Source: an uncultured Clostridia bacterium
GTDB taxonomy: Bacteria > Bacillota > Clostridia > Christensenellales > Borkfalkiaceae
Assembly: GCA_947630365.1 (NCBI GenBank)
Contig: CANRHI010000013.1
Coordinates: 1-33,702 of the forward strand
Length of the DNA stretch: 33,702 bases
Direction: 5' to 3'
This document shows, piece after piece, positions 6,670-14,485 of this stretch. The notes beneath the pieces are model-generated. The model was not told where the DNA came from. It did no database searches and worked only from the letters and a program-made list of their open reading frames with translations. Numbering within the stretch: the first letter of the stretch is position 1; each line of letters begins with the position of its first letter. A program made the translations under genes and the position numbers.

Positions 6670-8037
6670 ATGAAGCATTTGGATATTGAAAAAGCGTTAC
6701 AAAGCAAGGAGAAGAAGAGCGTGGTCGTCTGCGGCTGGGTGCGGAGCTTCCGCGAGTCGGCGAACGTCGCTTTCTTCGACCTCTCGGACGGCACCTCCTT
6801 CCAAAAGTTGCAGGTCGTGGTGGACCGCAGCGCGCTTTCGGTCGACGCCGCCTGCACCAAGCTCGGCGCGGCGGTGCGCGTCACGGGGAAGCTCGTTCCC
6901 GCCTACAAGGGGGAGGGGAACGACCTGAACGCGGAGAGCTTTGAGCTTCTCGGCGAGTGCCCGCCCGACTATCCCATCCAGAAGAAGCGCACGACGCTCG
7001 AATTCCTTCGCGGCATCCCGCACCTGCGCCTCCGCACGAATACCTTTCAGGCGGTATTCCGCGTGCGCTCGGTGGCGGCACAGGCCATCCACCGCTACTT
7101 CCATGCGCACGGCTTCTACTATATCAACACGCCGCTCATCACGGCGAGCGACTGCGAGGGCGCGGGGGAGATGTTCCGCGTGACCACCCAGCCGTGGAAC
7201 GCCGCCGCAAAGAGCGAGGAGGAATACTTCAGGAACGACTTCTTCGGCACCAAGGCGGGGCTCTCCGTCTCGGGGCAGCTCGAAGGGGAGGTCGCGGCGA
7301 CGGCGCTCGGCAAAATTTACACCTTCGGACCTTCCTTCCGTGCGGAGAATTCCAACACCACCCGCCATCTTGCCGAATTTTGGCACATCGAGCCCGAGGT
7401 CGCCTTCGCGGAGCTGCCCGACGTCATCGAGCTCGCGGAGAGCCTTCTCAAATACCTCATCAAGGCGGTGCTCAAGGAGTGCAAGGACGAGCTCAAATTC
7501 TTCGACAGCTTTGTGGAGAAGGGGCTCATCGACAAGCTCACCCACGTCGCGACGAGCAAATTCGCCGTCTGCACCTACACCGAGGCGGTCGATATTTTGG
7601 AGAAGCAGAACGCCCGCTTCCAATTCCCCGTGCACTGGGGGAGCGATCTGCAGAGCGAGCACGAAAAGTACCTCACCGAGGAAGTGTTCAAGCGCCCCGT
7701 GTTCGTCACCGACTACCCGAAGGAGATCAAATCCTTCTATATGAAGCAGAATGCGGACGGAAAGACGGTCGCGGCGACCGACCTTCTCGTCCCCGGCATC
7801 GGCGAGATCATCGGCGGCAGCGAGAGGGAGGCGGACTACAAAAAGCTCGTCTCGGCAATGGAGGAGCGCGGCATGGACATGGCGGCGTATAAGCAGTATC
7901 TCGACCTCCGCAAATTCGGCAGCGTGCCGCACGGCGGCTTCGGGCTGGGCTTCGAGCGCTTCGTCATGTATTGCACGGGGATCGAGAACATCCGCGACGT
8001 GACGCTCTTCCCCCGCAGCGTAAAGAATATCATGTAA
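6670..8037 (+). CDS. asnS: Asparaginyl-tRNA synthetase
   Basis: This class IIb synthetase ligates asparagine to tRNA-Asn. The 455 residues comprise an N-terminal OB fold (about 15-105, VVVCGWVRSFRES) and a catalytic domain with motif 2 near residue 222 (FRAENSNTTRHLAEFWHIEPE is the surrounding stretch) and motif 3 near 421 (GGFGLGFERFV). The length is that of ordinary bacterial AsnRS. It starts 27 nt after proS with GGAG upstream of the ATG, and tyrS follows after 12 nt, so the three are probably co-transcribed. The 'HLAEFW' motif supports AsnRS over AspRS. Confidence 0.97.
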   Translation: MKHLDIEKALQSKEKKSVVVCGWVRSFRESANVAFFDLSDGTSFQKLQVVVDRSALSVDAACTKLGAAVRVTGKLVPAYKGEGNDLNAESFELLGECPPDYPIQKKRTTLEFLRGIPHLRLRTNTFQAVFRVRSVAAQAIHRYFHAHGFYYINTPLITASDCEGAGEMFRVTTQPWNAAAKSEEEYFRNDFFGTKAGLSVSGQLEGEVAATALGKIYTFGPSFRAENSNTTRHLAEFWHIEPEVAFAELPDVIELAESLLKYLIKAVLKECKDELKFFDSFVEKGLIDKLTHVATSKFAVCTYTEAVDILEKQNARFQFPVHWGSDLQSEHEKYLTEEVFKRPVFVTDYPKEIKSFYMKQNADGKTVAATDLLVPGIGEIIGGSEREADYKKLVSAMEERGMDMAAYKQYLDLRKFGSVPHGGFGLGFERFVMYCTGIENIRDVTLFPRSVKNIM

Positions 8038-8049
8038 GGAGAGGACCCC

Positions 8050-9243
8050 ATGAAAAACATTCTCGATACCCTCAAGGAGAGGGGATTTATCAAGCAAACG
8101 GTCTACGAGGAGGAGCTGCACGAGCTCCTCGAAAAGGAGAGCGTGCCCTTCTATATCGGCTTCGACCCGACGGCGGACAGCCTGCATGTCGGGCACTTCA
8201 TGCAGCTCGTCATCATGAAATGGATGCAGGACGCGGGCCATAAACCCATCGTGCTCATCGGCGGCGGCACCGCCATGGTGGGGGACCCCTCGGGCAGAAC
8301 GGACATGCGCGCCATGATGACCAAGGAGACCATCGCCTACCATGTGGAGTGCTTCAAAAAGCAGATGGCGCGCTTTGTGCGCTTCGAGGGGGAGAATGCC
8401 GCCATCGTCGTCAACAATGCCGATTGGCTGCTGAATCTCAACTATATCGACTTCTTGCGGGACGTCGGCGTGCACTTTTCCGTGAACAAGATGCTCACGG
8501 CGGAGTGCTTCAAGACGCGCATGGAGCGGGGGCTCTCCTTCCTCGAATTCAATTACATGCTCATGCAGGCGTATGATTTCTTGGTGCTCAACCAAAAGTA
8601 CGGCTGCTCTTTGGAACTGGGCGGCGACGACCAGTGGAGCAACATTTTGGCGGGGGCGGACCTCATCCGCAGAAAGGAGCACAAGCCCGCCTACGCCGTG
8701 ACGACCGCGCTTCTCACCACCAGCGAGGGCAAGAAGATGGGCAAGACCCAAAAGGGCGCCGTGTGGCTGGACGAGAACAAGACGTCTCCCTACGAATTCT
8801 ACCAGTATTGGCGCAATACGGCGGATGAGGACGTGGAGAAGGTGTTCCGCATGCTCACCTTCCTCCCCATCGAGGAGATCGCGGCTCTGTGCGAGCACAA
8901 GGATGAGCGCATGAACGCCGCAAAGGAGCGGCTTGCCTTCGAGCTCACCAAGATGGTGCACGGCGAGGAGAAGGCGAAAAAGGCACAGTCCGAGGCGCGC
9001 GCGGCGTTCGGCGGCGAGGGCGAAATGCCCGTCCGCGAGATCCCCGGGGACGTTAAGGATATCGTCTCCGTCCTCGTGCAGGCAGGGCTGTGCAAGTCCA
9101 ACGGCGAGGCGAGAAGGCTCATCGAACAGGGCGGCGTCTCCGTCGGCGAGGAGAAAGTCTCCTCCCTCACCTTCCCCCTTCCCGAAGGCGATTTCATCCT
9201 CCACAAGGGCAAAAAAGTCCACATCAAAGTGGTAAGGAAGTAA
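8050..9243 (+). CDS. tyrS: Tyrosyl-tRNA synthetase
   Basis: This class I synthetase charges tRNA-Tyr. The HIGH motif appears as HVGH (46-49) and the KMSKS loop as KMGKT (229-233), the usual bacterial TyrS variant. The GGDDQWSNI segment for tyrosine/tRNA recognition is present. An S4 RNA-binding domain ends the 397-residue protein (about 335-397; [18 protein letters not shown]). A GGAG site precedes the ATG. It is the last gene of the synthetase operon; palindromic sequences and repeat copy B follow it. Confidence 0.97.
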   Translation: MKNILDTLKERGFIKQTVYEEELHELLEKESVPFYIGFDPTADSLHVGHFMQLVIMKWMQDAGHKPIVLIGGGTAMVGDPSGRTDMRAMMTKETIAYHVECFKKQMARFVRFEGENAAIVVNNADWLLNLNYIDFLRDVGVHFSVNKMLTAECFKTRMERGLSFLEFNYMLMQAYDFLVLNQKYGCSLELGGDDQWSNILAGADLIRRKEHKPAYAVTTALLTTSEGKKMGKTQKGAVWLDENKTSPYEFYQYWRNTADEDVEKVFRMLTFLPIEEIAALCEHKDERMNAAKERLAFELTKMVHGEEKAKKAQSEARAAFGGEGEMPVREIPGDVKDIVSVLVQAGLCKSNGEARRLIEQGGVSVGEEKVSSLTFPLPEGDFILHKGKKVHIKVVRK

Positions 9244-9248
9244 CGGCT

Positions 9249-9318
9249 TCGGGTCCCTTTGAAATGGGAATTACCCGCAACCCACTTGTGCCCTCCCCCT
9301 TATACTTGAGGGGGAGGG
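9249..9318. repeat. Two hairpins downstream of tyrS
   Basis: A nested hairpin (CGGGT pairs with ACCCG, inner CCC with GGG, 9249-9276) is followed by a perfect 10-bp stem, CCCTCCCCCT with AGGGGGAGGG (9291-9300 and 9309-9318). Neither has a T-run, so a terminator role is uncertain. The second resembles the C-rich palindromes of repeat module 2. Confidence 0.5.
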
Positions 9319-9337
9319 GGTGCTCTCTTGAAGAGGT

Positions 9338-9447
9338 CTATCGCGTCATGTTGAGGGAGCGAAGCGACCGAAACATCCCGAAGTACGAAGTCCGAATTTT
9401 CATCCTCGGGATTCTTCGCCCCACAGGGGGGCTCAGAATGACGCGTT
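9338..9447. repeat. Intergenic foldback repeat, copy B, module 1
   Basis: This is the partner of 4800-4902, with two differences in the first 81 bases. Near the right end copy B has GCCCCACAGGGGGGC where copy A has a shorter sequence, itself a small hairpin. The ends CGTCATGTTGAG and CTCAGAATGACG are inverted repeats (10 of 12). Confidence 0.85.
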
Positions 9448-9452
9448 AGCTC

Positions 9453-9508
9453 GGGGCAGAATGACGCGGCAACCTCCCCCTGTATCCCTCTTCTCAAAAA
9501 GGGAGGGG
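9453..9508. repeat. Intergenic repeat, copy B, module 2
   Basis: This is the partner of 4908-4970 without the 8-nt tandem duplication. It ends in a palindrome of C-rich and G-rich arms around CTCAAAAA. It lies 33 bp before the yigZ start codon. Confidence 0.75.
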
Positions 9509-9540
9509 AATTCCCCGATCCCCACCTCATTCAAAATCCC

Positions 9541-10173
9541 ATGGAATATAAAAGCGTGGCGGGGGAGGGCGTCGGGCCCTTCACCGAAAAAATCATCGAG
9601 CGGAGCAAATTTCTCACCTATGTGGGGCACACCGCGGGGGAGGAGGCGGCAAAGCGCTTCCTTTCGACCGTCCGCGGCATGCACCCGCTCGCCACGCACG
9701 TCTGCTACGGCTACGTCGCCGATAAGATCGGCAACGAGCAGCGCTTTTCGGACGACGGCGAGCCGCAGGGTACCGCGGGGCTCCCCATCTTGGGTGTCAT
9801 CAAGGCGCAAAACCTCCGCGAGACGACCGTCGCCGTTGTGAGATACTTCGGCGGCATCAAGCTCGGGGCGGGCGGCCTCACACGCGCCTACTCAGGATGC
9901 GCCGCGGAGGGCGTCGACGCCGCGGAAAAACGCCTCTATTGCATGTGCGTGAAGGTCACCCTCTCCGTCCCGTATGCCGACGTGAACGCCGCCATGCGCT
10001 TTGCCGAGGGGAAGGAAGTCGTCGACCGCCGATTTTTCGAGACTGCCGAATTCGACTTTGCCGTCCGCGAGGACGCTCTCGAAGAGTTCCTCCGCTCCGC
10101 TTCCGATTTTTTCAACGGCAAAGCCACCCTCACTCCCTCCACCCGTAGCTATTACCCATTCCCGATCTGTTGA
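9541..10173 (+). CDS. yigZ: YigZ / IMPACT (UPF0029) family protein
   Basis: A 210-residue member of the IMPACT family. The N-terminal domain (about 15-125) has the conserved cores RFSDDGEPQGTAG and VVRYFGGIKLGAGGL, and a ferredoxin-like domain (about 135-205) follows. Eukaryotic IMPACT modulates Gcn2 signalling; the bacterial role is not settled, though nucleic-acid or ribosome association has been proposed. No Shine-Dalgarno site precedes the ATG and repeat copy B fills the upstream region, so its promoter is unclear. The frame has no earlier good start. A hairpin follows at 10182. Confidence 0.92.
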   Translation: MEYKSVAGEGVGPFTEKIIERSKFLTYVGHTAGEEAAKRFLSTVRGMHPLATHVCYGYVADKIGNEQRFSDDGEPQGTAGLPILGVIKAQNLRETTVAVVRYFGGIKLGAGGLTRAYSGCAAEGVDAAEKRLYCMCVKVTLSVPYADVNAAMRFAEGKEVVDRRFFETAEFDFAVREDALEEFLRSASDFFNGKATLTPSTRSYYPFPIC

Positions 10174-10274
10174 ATTTGCATTTTCCCCCGCAGCGAGCGC
10201 CGCGGGGGAAATATATTTCCGAGCATTTTGACGAGATATTCTTCCCGTATGCTATCGACCTGTTCGACCTCCAA
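10152..10274 (-). CDS. Candidate 40-residue peptide facing the XRE regulator
   Basis: A leftward frame begins at TTG 10274, 15 nt past a consensus -10 (10289-10294). Its first half, EVEQVDSIREEYLVKMLGNI, would form a charged amphipathic helix. Against it: the start is TTG without a ribosome site, the second half is encoded by the yigZ terminator hairpin, and it overlaps the end of yigZ by 22 nt. The transcript may instead be a non-coding or antisense RNA. I list it because the promoter is so good. Confidence 0.25.
   Translation of the reverse strand: MEVEQVDSIREEYLVKMLGNIFPPRRSLRGKMQIQQIGNG
10182..10218 (+). terminator. Probable terminator of yigZ
   Basis: A perfect 10-bp stem (TTTCCCCCGC at 10182-10191, GCGGGGGAAA at 10202-10211) with a 10-nt loop is followed by an A/T-rich but not pure T tract. 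It begins 9 nt after the yigZ stop codon. Confidence 0.55.
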
Positions 10275-10288
10275 GTGAAATTAAATTT

Positions 10289-10317
10289 ATTATATTCTCA
10301 ACATATGAGAATGTCAA
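10289..10317 (-). promoter_or_regulatory. Leftward consensus promoter with an operator as its spacer
   Basis: On the minus strand TTGACA (10312-10317) and TATAAT (10289-10294) are separated by 17 nt, and those 17 nt are exactly the palindrome TTCTCA-N5-TGAGAA. A protein bound there would block RNA polymerase. The start would be near 10282, reading away from the XRE gene. Confidence 0.8.
10295..10311. promoter_or_regulatory. Operator 1 for the XRE regulator (predicted)
   Basis: TTCTCA-ACATA-TGAGAA is a perfect 6+6 palindrome filling the spacer of the leftward promoter. The arm length and 5-nt centre suit a dimeric helix-turn-helix repressor. The XRE gene at 10352 is the nearest candidate binder. 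Confidence 0.6.
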
Positions 10318-10323
10318 GCATTT

Positions 10324-10340
10324 TTCTCAAATTTTGATAA
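10324..10340. promoter_or_regulatory. Operator 2 for the XRE regulator (predicted)
   Basis: TTCTCA-AATTT-TGATAA matches operator 1 in layout with one arm base changed. It is centred 29 bp from operator 1 and ends 11 nt before the XRE start codon, a position suited to autoregulation. Confidence 0.55.
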
Positions 10341-10351
10341 TTTTTTCTTAT

Positions 10352-10570
10352 ATGGAAAAAATACAAGCAATGGGATTTCCGAAAAATTTGAAGGACCTAC
10401 GGATCGCGAAGGGGCTCGGGCAAGCCGAGCTTGCGGGGATCTTGCAGACTTCACTAAAAACCATTTCTCATTGGGAGACGGGGTACAGCGAACCCTCGAT
10501 CGCGCAGTTGATTTCTCTGGCGAAATTTTTCGACGTCACGCTCGATGATTTGGTCGGAATGGAAGGTTGA
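10352..10570 (+). CDS. Small XRE-family helix-turn-helix regulator
   Basis: A 72-residue protein consisting almost only of a Cro/C1-type DNA-binding domain: LKDLRIAKGLGQAELAGIL, then the recognition helix TSLKTISHWETG, and SIAQLISLAKFFDVTLDDLVG. It probably binds as a dimer. No Shine-Dalgarno site is visible. I use ATG 10352; ATG 10370 (MGFPKNL) and TTG 10334 are alternatives, but TTG 10334 lies inside operator 2. Two matching palindromes upstream suggest it represses itself and a leftward transcript. The gene resembles a phage-type or selfish-element regulator, but no toxin or phage gene is beside it. It ends 23 nt before the next promoter. Confidence 0.85.
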   Translation: MEKIQAMGFPKNLKDLRIAKGLGQAELAGILQTSLKTISHWETGYSEPSIAQLISLAKFFDVTLDDLVGMEG

Positions 10571-10593
10571 TTTTCCTTTCTTTCGAAAAACCG

Positions 10594-10622
10594 TTGACTT
10601 GTCCGCGCACATTTGGTATAAT
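10594..10622 (+). promoter_or_regulatory. Promoter giving a leaderless mRNA for the aminopeptidase gene
   Basis: TTGACT (10594-10599) and TATAAT (10617-10622) are separated by 17 nt. The seventh base after the -10 is the A of ATG 10629, so the transcript should begin at or next to the start codon. No Shine-Dalgarno site is present. Confidence 0.75.
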
Positions 10623-10628
10623 ATGGCT

Positions 10629-11681
10629 ATGAATGCAGAAAAATTGCGCAAGATATACGAAAAAGCGGGGGCGGACGCCCTCTTCCTCGAGTGCGATTTT
10701 CTGCGCAGGTATCTCACGGGCTTCTATGCGACGGACGGCTTTGTCGTTCTCACTCAAAAAGAATGCGCCTTCTTTGCCGATCCCCGGTATTTCGAGGCGG
10801 CGGAAAAGGTCCTGAAGGGCACAAACATCCATGTTTTTGCGGGGGCGTGGAAGGAGGCGAAGGAGTACGCGGAAACCTTCCGCACATGGGGCGTGCCCTA
10901 TCCCTTCACGAGCATGAAGCAGGCGGGGGCATACCAAAAGGCGGGGCACACCCTCGTCGATTGCATGCCCGCCCTCGAAGAGGCGATGATAGTAAAGTCC
11001 GAAGGGGAGCTCGCCCTCATCCAAGCGGCGTGCGGCATCGCGGAGCAAGCGCTTTCTTCCCTTCTTCCCGAGCTCAAAGAGGGGATGGAGGAGCGGGAAG
11101 CCGCAGCTCTTCTCGAGTACAAAATGCGCGGTCTCGGCGCGGAAGGAACGTCCTTTGAGACCATTGTCGCCTTCGGGGAAAACGGCAGCGTTCCGCACTA
11201 CGAGACGGGGGCAAGGAAGCTGAAATTCGGCGATCCCGTGCTCATCGACTTCGGCTGCAAGGTGGAAGGGTACTGCTCGGACTGCACGCGGACCTTCCTC
11301 TACGGCGACGACAAAGCCCACGAAGAATTCAAGAAGATATACGAACATGTTCTGTCCGCCCATCTTCTCGCCCTCGAAAACATCCAAGAGGGCATGACGG
11401 GGCGGGAAGCGGACGCCATCGCCCGCGGCTATTTGGAAGGCAAGGGGCTTGGTAAGTACTTCACCCATTCGCTGGGGCACGGCGTGGGGCTGCAGATCCA
11501 CGAGGCGCCCTTTGTCGCCCCCCGTTCGGAGGCCGTGCTCAAAGACGGCATGGTGTTCTCGGACGAGCCCGGGGTGTATATGGCGGGCAAGCTCGGCATC
11601 CGCATCGAGGATACCCTCTACATGGAGGGGGGCAGGGCGCACTCCTTCATGAAGGGTTCCAAACAACTTTTGATCTTGTAA
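10629..11681 (+). CDS. Aminopeptidase P / Xaa-Pro dipeptidase family protein
   Basis: A 350-residue M24 family metallopeptidase that cleaves X-Pro bonds. An N-terminal creatinase-like domain (1-125) precedes the pita-bread catalytic domain. The five metal ligands are all present: Asp207 (VLIDFG), Asp218 (CSDCTRTF), His284 (LGHGVG), Glu313 (DEPGVY) and Glu327 (IRIEDT). The next gene is efp, a pairing common in Firmicutes (yqhT-efp). I chose ATG 10629 over ATG 10623 because 10623 abuts the -10 box and 10629 falls on the expected transcription start. This is not a pseudogene; the active site is intact. Confidence 0.93.
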   Translation: MNAEKLRKIYEKAGADALFLECDFLRRYLTGFYATDGFVVLTQKECAFFADPRYFEAAEKVLKGTNIHVFAGAWKEAKEYAETFRTWGVPYPFTSMKQAGAYQKAGHTLVDCMPALEEAMIVKSEGELALIQAACGIAEQALSSLLPELKEGMEEREAAALLEYKMRGLGAEGTSFETIVAFGENGSVPHYETGARKLKFGDPVLIDFGCKVEGYCSDCTRTFLYGDDKAHEEFKKIYEHVLSAHLLALENIQEGMTGREADAIARGYLEGKGLGKYFTHSLGHGVGLQIHEAPFVAPRSEAVLKDGMVFSDEPGVYMAGKLGIRIEDTLYMEGGRAHSFMKGSKQLLIL

Positions 11682-11703
11682 TAAATCCAAGGAGAGAAAT
11701 CAT

Positions 11704-12267
11704 ATGGCACAAATTTTGGCAGGGGACATTCGCAAGGGTACGACCTTCGAATACAAGAGCGGCGTTTACACCGTGGTGGAATTCCAGCACGTCAAGCCCG
11801 GCAAGGGCGCGGCGTTCGTCCGCACGACGCTCAAGAACGTCGTGACGGGGCAGGTGCTCTCGGACGAGACCTTCAACCCGACGGCGAAGCTCGAGACGGC
11901 GCAGGTCGAGACCAAGAAGATGACCTATTCCTACTTCGACGGCGAGTTCTATGTGTTTGTCGATGAAGAGTGGAACGAGACCCGTTTGACCCGCGATCAG
12001 GTGGAGGACGCGCTCCGCTACATCCGCGAGAACGACGTCGTGACCGTGCGTTTCCTGTACGACAAGGCATTCTCCGTCGAGCCCGAAAACTTCGTCGAGC
12101 TCAAAGTCATCGAGGCGGAGCCCGGCGTGAAGGGCAACACCGCGACCAATGTGACGAAGGCGGCGAAAGTGGAGACGGGGGCTACCTTCCAAGTGCCCAT
12201 GTTCGTGAACGAGGGCGACACCATCCGCATCGACACGAGAACGGGCGAGTACATGTCGAGGGTGTAA
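11704..12267 (+). CDS. efp: Translation elongation factor P
   Basis: A 187-residue EF-P, which enters the ribosomal E site and rescues stalling at polyproline. It has the three-domain layout: a KOW-like domain 1 with the tip HVKPGKGAA, and two OB domains. The modifiable lysine is Lys34 in KPGKG. Neither the EpmA/EpmB nor the rhamnosylation (Arg34) enzymes are in this window, so the modification state is unknown. AAGGAGAG precedes the ATG. It follows the aminopeptidase P family gene by 22 nt and precedes dtd. Confidence 0.97.
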   Translation: MAQILAGDIRKGTTFEYKSGVYTVVEFQHVKPGKGAAFVRTTLKNVVTGQVLSDETFNPTAKLETAQVETKKMTYSYFDGEFYVFVDEEWNETRLTRDQVEDALRYIRENDVVTVRFLYDKAFSVEPENFVELKVIEAEPGVKGNTATNVTKAAKVETGATFQVPMFVNEGDTIRIDTRTGEYMSRV

Positions 12268-12304
12268 CAACTTGCGGCATTGCCGCGCTACAAGGAAAGG
12301 GACC

Positions 12305-12742
12305 ATGAGATTTGTTGCGCAGAGAGTGACGGGCGCGGCGCTCACGGTAGACGGTCGGCTCGTTTCCGAAATCGGACGCGGGCTTGTCGTTTATTTCGGG
12401 GTGGGCGTCGGCGACGCCGAAAAACAGGCGGAAAAGTGCGCGGAGAAACTTTCCGCTCTCCGCGTCTTTGAGGACGAAGCGGGCAAGATGAACCTCTCCG
12501 TGAAGGACGTGAAGGGGGAGATCCTCTTCGTCTCGCAGTTTACCCTTCTCGGCGATTGCAGGAAGGGGAACAGGCCCTCCTTCACCGCCGCGGAGCAGCC
12601 CGTTCGCGCGGAGGAGCTCTACCGCTATGCGGGGGAGAAGCTGATCTCCTTGGGCGTCCCCGTGAAGTGGGGCGTGTTCGGCGCACACATGCACATCGAG
12701 CAGAAAAACGACGGTCCCGTCACGATTTTGTACGAGGTCTGA
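12305..12742 (+). CDS. dtd: D-aminoacyl-tRNA deacylase
   Basis: DTD hydrolyses D-amino acids, and mis-charged glycine, from tRNA and keeps translation chirally clean. The 145 residues carry both family signatures: SQFTLLGDCRKGNRPSF (with the SQxTL motif, about 79-83) and the C-terminal NDGPVTI (NxGPxT), which supplies the cross-subunit Gly-cisPro loop. AAGGAAAGGG precedes ATG 12305; an earlier in-frame ATG at 12272 lacks such a site. It overlaps no neighbour: efp ends 37 nt upstream and the metallo-beta-lactamase gene starts one base after its stop. Confidence 0.96.
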   Translation: MRFVAQRVTGAALTVDGRLVSEIGRGLVVYFGVGVGDAEKQAEKCAEKLSALRVFEDEAGKMNLSVKDVKGEILFVSQFTLLGDCRKGNRPSFTAAEQPVRAEELYRYAGEKLISLGVPVKWGVFGAHMHIEQKNDGPVTILYEV

Positions 12743-12743
12743 A

Positions 12744-13571
12744 ATGCAGCTTTTGTATCTTGGAACAGGGGCGGCGGAGGGCATTCCCGCGCTCTTTTGC
12801 GGCTGCGACTATTGCCGCCGCGCGAGGGAGGGGAAGGAGCCCGTCCGTTCCCGCGCACAGCTGCTCATCGGGGAGGAGCTCTGTATCGACTTCCCGCCCG
12901 ACGCCTTTTTCCATGCGGCAAATTTCGGCGTGGAGCTCTCCGCCATCTCCCATCTTCTCGTCACCCACGCCCACATGGACCACTTCGACCCCTCCGCCTT
13001 TATTTTGCGCGGGTATAAGTACGCCGCGGGGATGAAGGCGCCCGTTCTCCACATTTACGGGAACAGGGAGGTGCTCGAAGTGTTCGAGGAGGGGACGCGC
13101 CGCGAGATGAAGCCCGCCGTGCGGGAGACTGTTTCCCTCCACCTCGCGCGGGCGTTCGAGCCGTTCTCTTGCGGGAAGTACACCGTGCACCCCTTAAAGG
13201 CGCAGCATTCCTCCTCGGATCCGCTCCTGTACTTCATCGAGGGGGAGAAAAACGTTTTGCACCTCACGGATACGGGCACGCTCCCCACGGACTCCTCGGA
13301 CTACTTGCGCGCCCTCGGGAAGCGGTGCGACGTCATCAATTTCGACTGCACGTTTTTGCTCTCTCCCACCGAGAAGGGCGCCCGCCACATGGGGCTGGAC
13401 GAAAACCTCCGCGTGCTCTCCTATCTTAAGGAGATGGGGGCGGCGGACGAAAAAACCGTTTGCGTCGTCACGCACTTTTCGCACAATGCCCGCCCCACAA
13501 AGGAGGCGCTTTCCGAGGCGAGAAAGTTGGGCTTTTTGCCCGCCTACGACGGCATGCGGCTGAACATTTGA
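12744..13571 (+). CDS. Metallo-beta-lactamase-fold hydrolase, PhnP-like
   Basis: A 275-residue MBL-fold hydrolase. Its N-terminal LGTGAAEGIP and CGCDYCRRAR, a zinc-knuckle-like cysteine cluster, resemble the PhnP / cyclic phosphodiesterase group. The metal motif HxHxDH is His75, His77, Asp79 and His80 (THAHMDHFD). Further ligands are likely Asp in HLTDTGT and the late VVTHFSHN. PhnP cleaves cyclic phosphodiesters; no phn genes are here, so the substrate is open. The start overlaps the end of dtd with one base between, using GAGG as the ribosome site. Confidence 0.88.
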   Translation: MQLLYLGTGAAEGIPALFCGCDYCRRAREGKEPVRSRAQLLIGEELCIDFPPDAFFHAANFGVELSAISHLLVTHAHMDHFDPSAFILRGYKYAAGMKAPVLHIYGNREVLEVFEEGTRREMKPAVRETVSLHLARAFEPFSCGKYTVHPLKAQHSSSDPLLYFIEGEKNVLHLTDTGTLPTDSSDYLRALGKRCDVINFDCTFLLSPTEKGARHMGLDENLRVLSYLKEMGAADEKTVCVVTHFSHNARPTKEALSEARKLGFLPAYDGMRLNI

Positions 13572-13595
13572 AGCGGACGGGATCCGAAAAAATAA

Positions 13596-13624
13596 TTTAC
13601 TTTTTATAGGAAATCGTGTACAAT
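13596..13624 (+). promoter_or_regulatory. Promoter of the patatin-aro operon
   Basis: TTTACT (13596-13601) and TACAAT (13619-13624) are separated by 17 nt. Transcription would start near 13631, at the edge of the AGAGGGGG ribosome site. It is the only clear promoter before the six ATGA-coupled genes that follow. Confidence 0.7.
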
Positions 13625-13642
13625 AAAAGAGGGGGACAAGCC

Positions 13643-14485
13643 ATGGGATTTTTGGCGCGCATCAAGCAACTGTTTTCGCGGAAAAAGCCCCTCACGCTCG
13701 GGCTTGCGCTCGGGAGCGGCGGAGCAAAGGGAATGGCGCACCTCGGCGCGCTCAAGGCGTTCGAGGAGGCGGGCATGGATTTTGCCGTCGTCACGGGGGC
13801 TTCCATCGGCGCCATCGTCGGCGCACTCTATGCAAAGGGCTACACCTCGGCGGATATGATCGGCATCATCGAAGGGCTCAACCGAAGGGAATTCTCCAAA
13901 AACTTGCGCCCGTTTGCCGACCTTGCCTTCGCCGAGGAATTTTTGAAGAATTACCTCGACGGGGACATCGGCGCCCTCAAAAAGCCGTTCGGCGCATGGG
14001 TGACGGACGGAGAGACCAACACGGGCGCGGCGATCACGCAGGGGGCGGCGGCGCGCGCCGTGACTGCCTCCGCCGCCATTCCGCCCTTTTTCCGCGGCGT
14101 GGAGATCGGGGGGAGGAAGTACTACGACGGGGCGTTTTCCAACGCCGTTCCCGCCGACCTTTGCAAGGAGCTCGGGGCGGACTTCGTCGTCGGCATCGAC
14201 CTTGCCGCTCACGCCCGCCCGGAGGAGGAGAAGAGCGCGCTTTCCCGCCTCGTGGGCTCCGCCATCGGGGCGCTCACGCCCGTGCACTACTTGGATGACT
14301 GCAGGTCCCGCGGGTATGCGGCGGCGAACGTGATGCTCTGCCCCGCGCTCGAGGACTTCCGCGCGACGGATATTTCTCCCCGCGCCATGGACGAGATGTT
14401 CGAGATCGGCTACCGCGAGGCGAAAGAGAGGCTTCCCGAGATCGCGGAAGCCATGCGAAACTACAAACGGGAGGGGAAGAAATGA
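13643..14485 (+). CDS. Patatin-like phospholipase (RssA-like)
   Basis: A 280-residue patatin-fold serine hydrolase. The oxyanion loop is GSGGAKG from residue 24, the nucleophile is Ser54 in GASIG, and the dyad Asp162 lies in YYDGA. Such proteins hydrolyse lipid acyl esters; bacterial RssA-type members mostly lack proven substrates. The N-terminus is basic (MGFLARIKQLFSRKK) and could touch the membrane. It leads the aromatic-amino-acid operon and overlaps aroC by ATGA. A functional link to shikimate synthesis is not evident, so it is probably a passenger with a shared promoter. ATG 13643 is chosen for its G-rich site 7 nt upstream. Confidence 0.92.
   Translation: MGFLARIKQLFSRKKPLTLGLALGSGGAKGMAHLGALKAFEEAGMDFAVVTGASIGAIVGALYAKGYTSADMIGIIEGLNRREFSKNLRPFADLAFAEEFLKNYLDGDIGALKKPFGAWVTDGETNTGAAITQGAAARAVTASAAIPPFFRGVEIGGRKYYDGAFSNAVPADLCKELGADFVVGIDLAAHARPEEEKSALSRLVGSAIGALTPVHYLDDCRSRGYAAANVMLCPALEDFRATDISPRAMDEMFEIGYREAKERLPEIAEAMRNYKREGKK

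Noticed and set aside
6697..9222. Very long leftward frame opposite asnS and tyrS
   Set aside because: It is the high-GC antisense shadow of two certain synthetase genes; its translation is low in complexity and has no domain.
9300..9530. Leftward frame over repeat copy B
   Set aside because: Same reason: it translates the palindromic repeat and has no ribosome site.
10334..10351. TTG 10334 as the start of the XRE gene
   Set aside because: It lies inside predicted operator 2, has no ribosome site, and adds only a poor six-residue extension.
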